In this document: positions 58,809-64,000 of the stretch, piece by piece
Numbering within the stretch: position 1 is the stretch's first letter
Layout of the letters: each line of letters begins with the position of its first letter
Assembly: GCA_028571685.1 (NCBI GenBank)
Contig: CM053140.1
Span: 151,451,701-151,515,700 of the forward strand
Length of the DNA stretch: 64,000 bases
DNA from: Heterohyrax brucei
Lineage: Eukaryota; Chordata; Mammalia; Hyracoidea; Procaviidae
Reading direction: 5' to 3'
Made by a program: the position numbers and the translations under genes
Notes under the pieces: generated by a model
Databases searched by the model: none
What the model was told of the DNA's origin: nothing
What the model saw: the letters and a program-made list of their open reading frames with translations, nothing else

Positions 58809-59730
58809 TTTGATGCCTTAAGATTTGTGTTGTTGACATTTTCTTTGTCCCTCAATATTCTCTTCTGGGTAGTTGTTCTTTATGGGTTTTCTTTTCATCT
58901 TTTTCACTGTTGATTTTGTTTCTGTTGTGACTTCTGTACTGTGTTTCTTGTTTTGACATGTAGAATTGTTAGTTTGTTTTGTGGCTATCCCTTTGTTCCC
59001 CTCTAATAGTTTAGGTTTAAAGTAGTCTTTAATTTCTTTACATTTCCTTAACTTCCTTTCCATCTGAAAGGGCTATGAATACAGTAATACATTCCTCTTT
59101 CTGTCAGAAACTCTTCAACAATTCTGTATATTCTGCTATCCCTTCCTGTTCTGGAACTCCAGTTATATCTAAATTGTTCCTCTTGATAGAGTCCCATGTG
59201 GTTCTTACTACTGCTTATTTTTTCTTTTAACTGATTTCTGTTTATAAATGCTGGTGTTAGTTGCTTTATCTCCAGTCTTGCTAATTCTGCATTCTTTTTC
59301 CTCAGTCCTCCTCTTTTGGCTTTCCATTAAATTGTCTAACTCTGTAATTTTATTATCAATGTGCTGAATTTCAGATTGTTGATGTTTTAACAGTTGGCAT
59401 AGCTTGCTAAGTTTTCATTTTGTTCTCCCATACTTTGTTTAATCTTCATTCTAAGATCTAAAGGGCTTTATACATAATTCTTTTGTATTCTACTACCATT
59501 AATTTCAGGGAGGCTTCTTCATCTGGGGAGTTTTTTGATTCTTTATTCTGGGAGTTCTCTGTGGCCATGGTGCTCTGCTTCTTTAAGTAGTTAGATAGTG
59601 ATTGTTATCTTCATGCCAGAAGAACACTCTTCAGTTTCACTGGGATCCCACCAGCAGAAACTATGGTGTATCTCTAAGGATGGAGTGTGGAAGGGCACTG
59701 CTAAACTCAGCTATCAGTCACCACTGCATT

Positions 59731-60960
59731 CTCTAGGTGCAGCTGCCTTAAGTATGACTTCTCTGGTGAGAGACTAGGTGCAGCTGTCTTAAGTACGACT
59801 TTTCTGGTGAGAGAGATGCTTTCCAGATCTACAATGTTACTTAGCATGGCTGAAGGCTCCAGTTGGGCCCTCAAGGGTAGCAGGCCACACCTCCTGGCTG
59901 AGAAAGATGGCAACTTACTTGTGCCAACTTTCTGGAGTTACACCAGCAGAGACCATGGCATAGCTCAGAGAAGGGAGGAGAAAAGAATGCTGCCACACTC
60001 TGTCACCAGCCACTGCTGTGTTCTCTACATAAGATTGTCTTAAAAACCGCTTTTCTGGTGATACAGGTATTGGTCAGCAGCAGTCAGCAACAGCCAGGAC
60101 CTCACGGGTTGCAGACCCCACCTCCTGGCTGGCAAAGATGAAAGCTTACTTACGGAGTCTCTCACAAGCTGCATCAGCCAGTGCTACAATATGGTTCAGT
60201 GAAGAGAGGGGGAAATGGAATTGCCACACTCTACTGTCACCCACTACTGCATTCTCAAGATGTGATTTTGTTGAAAACTCCTTTTCTGATGAGAAAGCCA
60301 CTGTCCAGCAGCAACTAGTACCAACTGGGCCCTCAGAGGTGGCAGCCCCAATCTGCAAGCTGACATAGATGGAGATCTACTTATGGAGTCTCTCAGAGGA
60401 CCTTTCAGCAGACAGTGTTATGTGGCTCAGAGCAGACTGGGATAAGGGAACTGTCATACTCAGCCACCATCCACCAGCCACCACTGTGTTCTCTAGGTGT
60501 AGTTGTCTTACAAACAGCTTTTCTGCTGAGAGAAGCACTGTCCAGTCAAGCTCTTTTGCTCATCATGGCAGTCAGCCCCAACCAGGCCCTCAGGCATGGC
60601 TGACTTTGCCTTTCTGAAAAAGATAGCATCCTACCTGTCCCACATTTCCTGCATTGTGCCAACAGAATCTATGGTGCAGTTCAGAGAAGAGAAGGGGGAA
60701 GGCACTGGTACTGTCAGCTGCCAGCCACTGTGGGGTTCTCTAGATGTGACTGTCTTAAGTACAACGTCTCTGCTGCAAGAGACGTTTCCTATTTAGGCCC
60801 TGCAGCTAAATATGGTAGCTGGCCCCTGCCAGGCTCTCAGGTTCAACAGTCCAAGTCCCAGTCTCCTGGTTAACAAAGATAGCATCCATGCTTATAAGCC
60901 TTTAAGCCCCCATGCCAGCTGAAGCAGGATCTGTTGTGCTGCCATTTCACCTCTGACAAC
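59731..60960 (-). repeat. Array of ~5 L1 5'UTR monomers (~230-290 bp)
   Basis: Units begin near 59731, 60021, 60251, 60491 and 60736, each marked by TTCTCTAGGTGTAGTTGTCT-like sequence, then CTTTTCTG(G/C)TGAGAG, a GGGCCCTCA(A/G)-like block, CACCTCCTGGCTG, AAAGATGG, TTACTTA and GTTCAG(A/T)GAAG(A/G)G. The first unit has an extra 40-bp duplication (59731-59772 and 59771-59813). The unit is homologous to the single or double monomer of the other L1s here. Frames across the array are not genes. Confidence 0.8.
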
Positions 60961-62011
60961 GGTAGTTTTCCCTTTCCTGTCACCCAGTCCATTCTCACAC
61001 TTTCTTCCTGATCTTGGGGCTCCATGACTGTCTACTTGGCTCTGTTCAATTGTTTTTTTAGGCCTTAGTCCTCAGAGGGAATTGAAGAGATGTATGACTA
61101 GTCTGCCATCTTGGCCCTGCCCCTCATTTTCTTTCTTTTCTTCTTCTTTTTTTTTTTTGATTATCACTCTGGTTAGAGGTTCATAAATTACTAATTTTAT
61201 TAATTTTTCAAGAAAGGAGCTTTTTGTTTTCTAGATATTCTCTATTGTTGGCCTATTTTATTCTTCAGTTACCATGGCTTTTAACTTTACTGTCTCCTCT
61301 CTATGGTCTTCGGCGGGTTCAGTGTGTCCCTCTTACATCAGAGTTTGGTCAATAGATATTTGTTCTTTCATCCTTTATAATAAAAGTGTTTAAAGCTGTA
61401 AATTTTCCTTGAAGCACTATTTTAGCTCTACCTTCCATGTTTTGGTATATTGTGCTTTTTATTATCACGTGGGTTATGTTGTTTTTAAATATTCTTTATT
61501 TCTCTTTTTTAGACACATCATTGTTTAGAGGTATATTGCTTAATTTTAATAGACTTGGGATTTTTATAGCAGGTGAATTCTTATTAATTTTTTCATGGCC
61601 CAAGAATATATTCTGTAAGCTTTTAACCTTTTGATAGCTATTGAGATTTAATAGCCTAGAATATGAACTATACTGGTAAGCATTCTGTAAGCATTTGTAA
61701 ATAATATACATTTATTTACAGATGCTGTGTCTAATGTTCTATAAATGTAAAGAGGTAATGTAGTTCATAGTATCATTCAGACCATTATATTCTTATTTAT
61801 TTCTAGTCAAGTTTATCAATGACAGAAGCATGATAAAGTTGTCAATTATGATTGCACAACTATTTTTATTTTGCGATCTGTCAACTTTTGCTTTTCATTT
61901 ATTTTAAAACCCTCTTCCACACACACATACAAACCCAAACATAATAATAAATATATATGTATACATGTAGGTTTCATATTCATGACATTTTGGCCTTTTA
62001 ACCATTATGAA

Positions 62012-62232
62012 AATATTCCCAGGTGGCACAAGTAGCTTGAGATCAGCTGCTAAACTAACGGTTGGTGATTTGAACCTAACCAGCAATTCCACAGAAGAAA
62101 GTTTTGCATAAAGATCGCAGTCAAGAAAACCTGATGGAGTTCCACTCTGCAATACATGGCTCCACTATGAGTAGGGATTGACTAGACGACAACAGGTTTG
62201 TTTTGTTGTTGTTATTGTTGTTTTCTTTAAAT
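62012..62232 (+). mobile_element. AfroSINE inserted in the ancient L1
   Basis: CCCAGGTGGCACAAGTAG, GATCAGCTGCTAAACTAACG, GGTGATTTGAACCTAACCAG, ATGGAGTTCCACTCTGC, CACTATGAGTAGGGATTGAC and ACGACAACAGGTTTG, then a GTT-rich tail. Flanked by CATTATGAA at 62003-62011 and 62233-62241, an exact 9-bp TSD. Confidence 0.9.
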
Positions 62233-63173
62233 CATTATGAAGAATTCTTTGTTTCTAGTTAATACACTTTGTCTTGAAGATTTTTTTGTAGGCAAATAAT
62301 GTAATTACTCCAGCTGCCTTATTTAGGTCTTTGCATGTTGTTCAGACTTTCATTATACTTGTATCTTTGCATTTAGGATGTATATTTTTTAGTAGCACTT
62401 AGTTGATTCCTTCTTTTTTGTTCAGCCTGGCAATATTTATCTTTTTCTTTTTATATTAAATTTTACATACATTAACATTGTATTACATATATGTAATATG
62501 TTACATGTATTACATACATAACATTTAACATGATTATTATAATGCTTGTAGTTTTAAGTCTGCCTATTTCTTTTTATTTTATTTATTTTTTAAAATTATG
62601 TATTATGTTTCAATTCTGGATTTCCGTTTATTGTTGTGTTTCATTCTAATTAAGTGATTTTATTATTCCTTTTTAATTCTATCTTAATTTTCCATTGACT
62701 TTCAAGCTTTATTGTTTGATGTTATTTCAGGTAAATTTTCTGGGAATAATATTGATATTTAAGTCATTTTAATATTCTTACTCAATATTAAATTACTTCA
62801 AGTAATATAGAGTAACTTTGAAACCATATGTTTCCACTTTTTGCTATAATACTATATTTAGTGCTATAATTTGGTTATTATTTTAAAAAAATTCTACTCC
62901 TTTCTGTCTTTCCCATTTGATATCCTTACATTGGACTGCTGAATATTATTTCACTTGTCCATGGACTGTTTATTTAACCCTATTTCCTCTCTGTTATTTG
63001 GACAGGGTAATTTCTGTTGATAAATTCCAAAGTTGATTAATTCCTTGTTTTGTCATTTCCATGCTAAGATTGAAACCGCTAATGAGTTTCTGTTATTATA
63101 GCTTTCCAGTCTAGAATAAGACTTTATAATTTTCAGTTTCTCTGATGTTACTTTCGTTTGTTCATCCACTGAT

Positions 63174-63190
63174 ATATATATATATATATG
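63174..63190 (+). repeat. (TA)n run
   Basis: Short TATATA tract followed by GTATGTATATATA. No gene in 63450-63820. Confidence 0.9.
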
Positions 63191-63821
63191 TATGTATATA
63201 TACTCTTAGTTATGTGAACATATTTCAACTTAATTTTTATATAATAACTCATTTAAAGCCATTGCCATTCTAACATCCAGGGCATCTCTGAGTGTTTTCT
63301 ATTGACTATAACTTTTCTTGAGTGTGTTTTGTAGTTTATCCATGTAAGCTTTGGTTAAAAAGTGGATGTAGTAAGTAATATGTTATAATTAGTTTGAAGG
63401 CTGTTGTGTTCTTTTGTGCTATGTTTCCTTTTCCATATGCAGTTAAAATGCCTACATCCAAACTGCAAAATTTATCTCCTGCACAATATTAGCTTACTTT
63501 ATTCTTGTGACTTCACACTAACATTTTTAGCTCAACTGCTGTCTTCATAATTTGGTATTCAGACAAAATCTGGATAGAGATGGGGTTCACTCTCTCAGTA
63601 GTGTTCTTGCCTCTAGATTTCTCCCCTAGTGTTCAGATGTTGTTGCAACTTTAAGATCTGTTCTCTAATACTTAACTCCTATACTCCTTTCACTTTTTTG
63701 GTTTCCAGCTGTACACCGTTAAAGAATGTGCTCTGTTACAAAAACAACAAATTCACAGATATATCTTCACATTTCTTTGTTTTTCAAAAGTAGGTTTCTT
63801 TTTGTTCTTTGACTTCTTTTG

Positions 63822-64000
63822 TTGTAAAGCGTCACAGAGTCAGTTCCAGCTCACAGCAACCGTATGTACAACAGAATGCAACACTGCCCGGTCTTGTGCC
63901 CTTCTCATAATCATTGTCTCACTTGAGCCCATTATTGCAGCCACTATGTTAATTCAGTTCATTGAAGATCTTCCTCTTTTTTGCTGACACTCTATTTTAC
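63822..64000 (-). mobile_element. RTE LINE 3' end, cut by the window edge
   Basis: TGTTGTAAAGCGTCACAGAG, TCAGTTCCAGCTCACAGCAA, CCGTATGTACAACAGAATGC, ACACTGCCCGGTCTTGTGCC and ATTGCAGCCACTATGTTAAT, with TTCATTGAAGATCTTCCTC, form the reversed RTE 3' terminus. The element continues beyond 64000. It is well preserved compared with the other RTE copies. Confidence 0.9.

Larger units (their letters stand above)
56400..61125 (-). mobile_element. L1, 5' part (continuation of 51371-53640)
   Basis: Resumes ORF2 at the duplicated ATGACACTGG, then continues through RT, endonuclease (ORF2 start near 58808), inter-ORF, ORF1 (about 59.1-59.57 kb, shortened) and a 1.5-kb 5'UTR built of about five monomers, to the 5' terminus at GTCTGCCATCTTGGCCCTGC near 61113. 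Total without the insert is about 7.0 kb. It is the oldest-looking of the long L1s. No clear TSD at the outer ends. Confidence 0.85.
61145..63450 (-). mobile_element. Ancient L1 (L1M-like) fragment
   Basis: Minus-strand, strongly diverged L1 of a different, older type. TTCAAGAAAGGAGCTTTTTG and TCTCTATTGTTGGCC correspond to the ORF2 linker (K..SFLEKL). 61380-61640 is the endonuclease-linker region. 62230-62540 (CTTTGTCTTGAAGATTTTTT, GCCTGGCAATATTTATC, ATTTTACATACATTAACATT) corresponds to the ORF2 start. 62580-63450 may be inter-ORF and ORF1/5' sequence and is uncertain. Confidence 0.55.

Noticed and set aside
60138-60796. Several 60-82 codon plus-strand frames, more GC-rich than their surroundings
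   Set aside because: They lie antisense to the L1 5'UTR array, and the composition follows the monomers. No protein motif.
59731-60960. Tandem 240-bp units considered as satellite DNA or a CRISPR-like array
   Set aside because: They end at an L1 5' terminus, share motifs with the 5'UTRs of other L1s, and have no short direct repeats with unique spacers. They are L1 promoter monomers.

Overview
The window reads as mammalian intergenic DNA from an afrotherian, most likely a proboscidean (elephant lineage). The case rests on remembered family consensus: many AfroSINE copies (tRNA-like SINEs with a tail ending in a GACTCGACGGCA-type motif), RTE-clade LINEs of the elephant type, and an L1 lineage whose 5' ends begin with a GGAGTCAAGATGGC-type motif. 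Sirenians or hyraxes cannot be excluded without a database search. I see no host protein-coding exon, structural RNA gene or CRISPR array. Nearly every open frame that carries a recognisable protein is LINE ORF1 or ORF2.

Layout. 1-4.3 kb is mostly AT-rich single-copy sequence with a diverged internal repeat pair and a short L1 3' end. 4.3-6.1 kb is an L1 with an intact 5' end but no 3' end, flanked by a target-site duplication (TSD). 6.3-10.3 kb holds AfroSINEs and a nearly full-length minus-strand RTE, followed head-to-tail by a second RTE end. 10.3-16 kb holds fossil LTRs (two MaLR-like, one ERVL-like), an L1 3' end and L2-type LINE remnants. 18.2-20.9 kb is a plus-strand L1 3' half. 21.7-23.3 kb is an old L2. 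23.8-24.6 kb is an RTE 3' end. 25.4-37.5 kb is a nested minus-strand L1 complex with a full-length element inside the ORF1 of an older one. 39.2-49.7 kb is an AfroSINE cluster and an RTE split by a full-length L1. 51.4-61.1 kb is a long minus-strand L1 with about five 5'UTR monomers, split by a plus-strand L1 5' half. 61.1-63.5 kb is an ancient L1, and the window ends in another RTE 3' end.

Most notable: (1) two independent L1 insertions have an intact 5' end, good TSDs, no poly(A), and end inside L1 at an AGAA motif, as if reverse transcription was primed internally; (2) a 494-bp tract is identical apart from one 2-bp indel between two L1 copies in inverted orientation about 8 kb apart, while both flanks differ by about 7-8%, which suggests ectopic gene conversion; (3) about six 20-37 bp pieces resembling an AfroSINE 3' tail interrupt L1 and RTE sequence; (4) a shared L1 5'UTR monomer varies from one to about five copies between elements. 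Family names come from memory of consensus sequences and need a RepeatMasker-type check.
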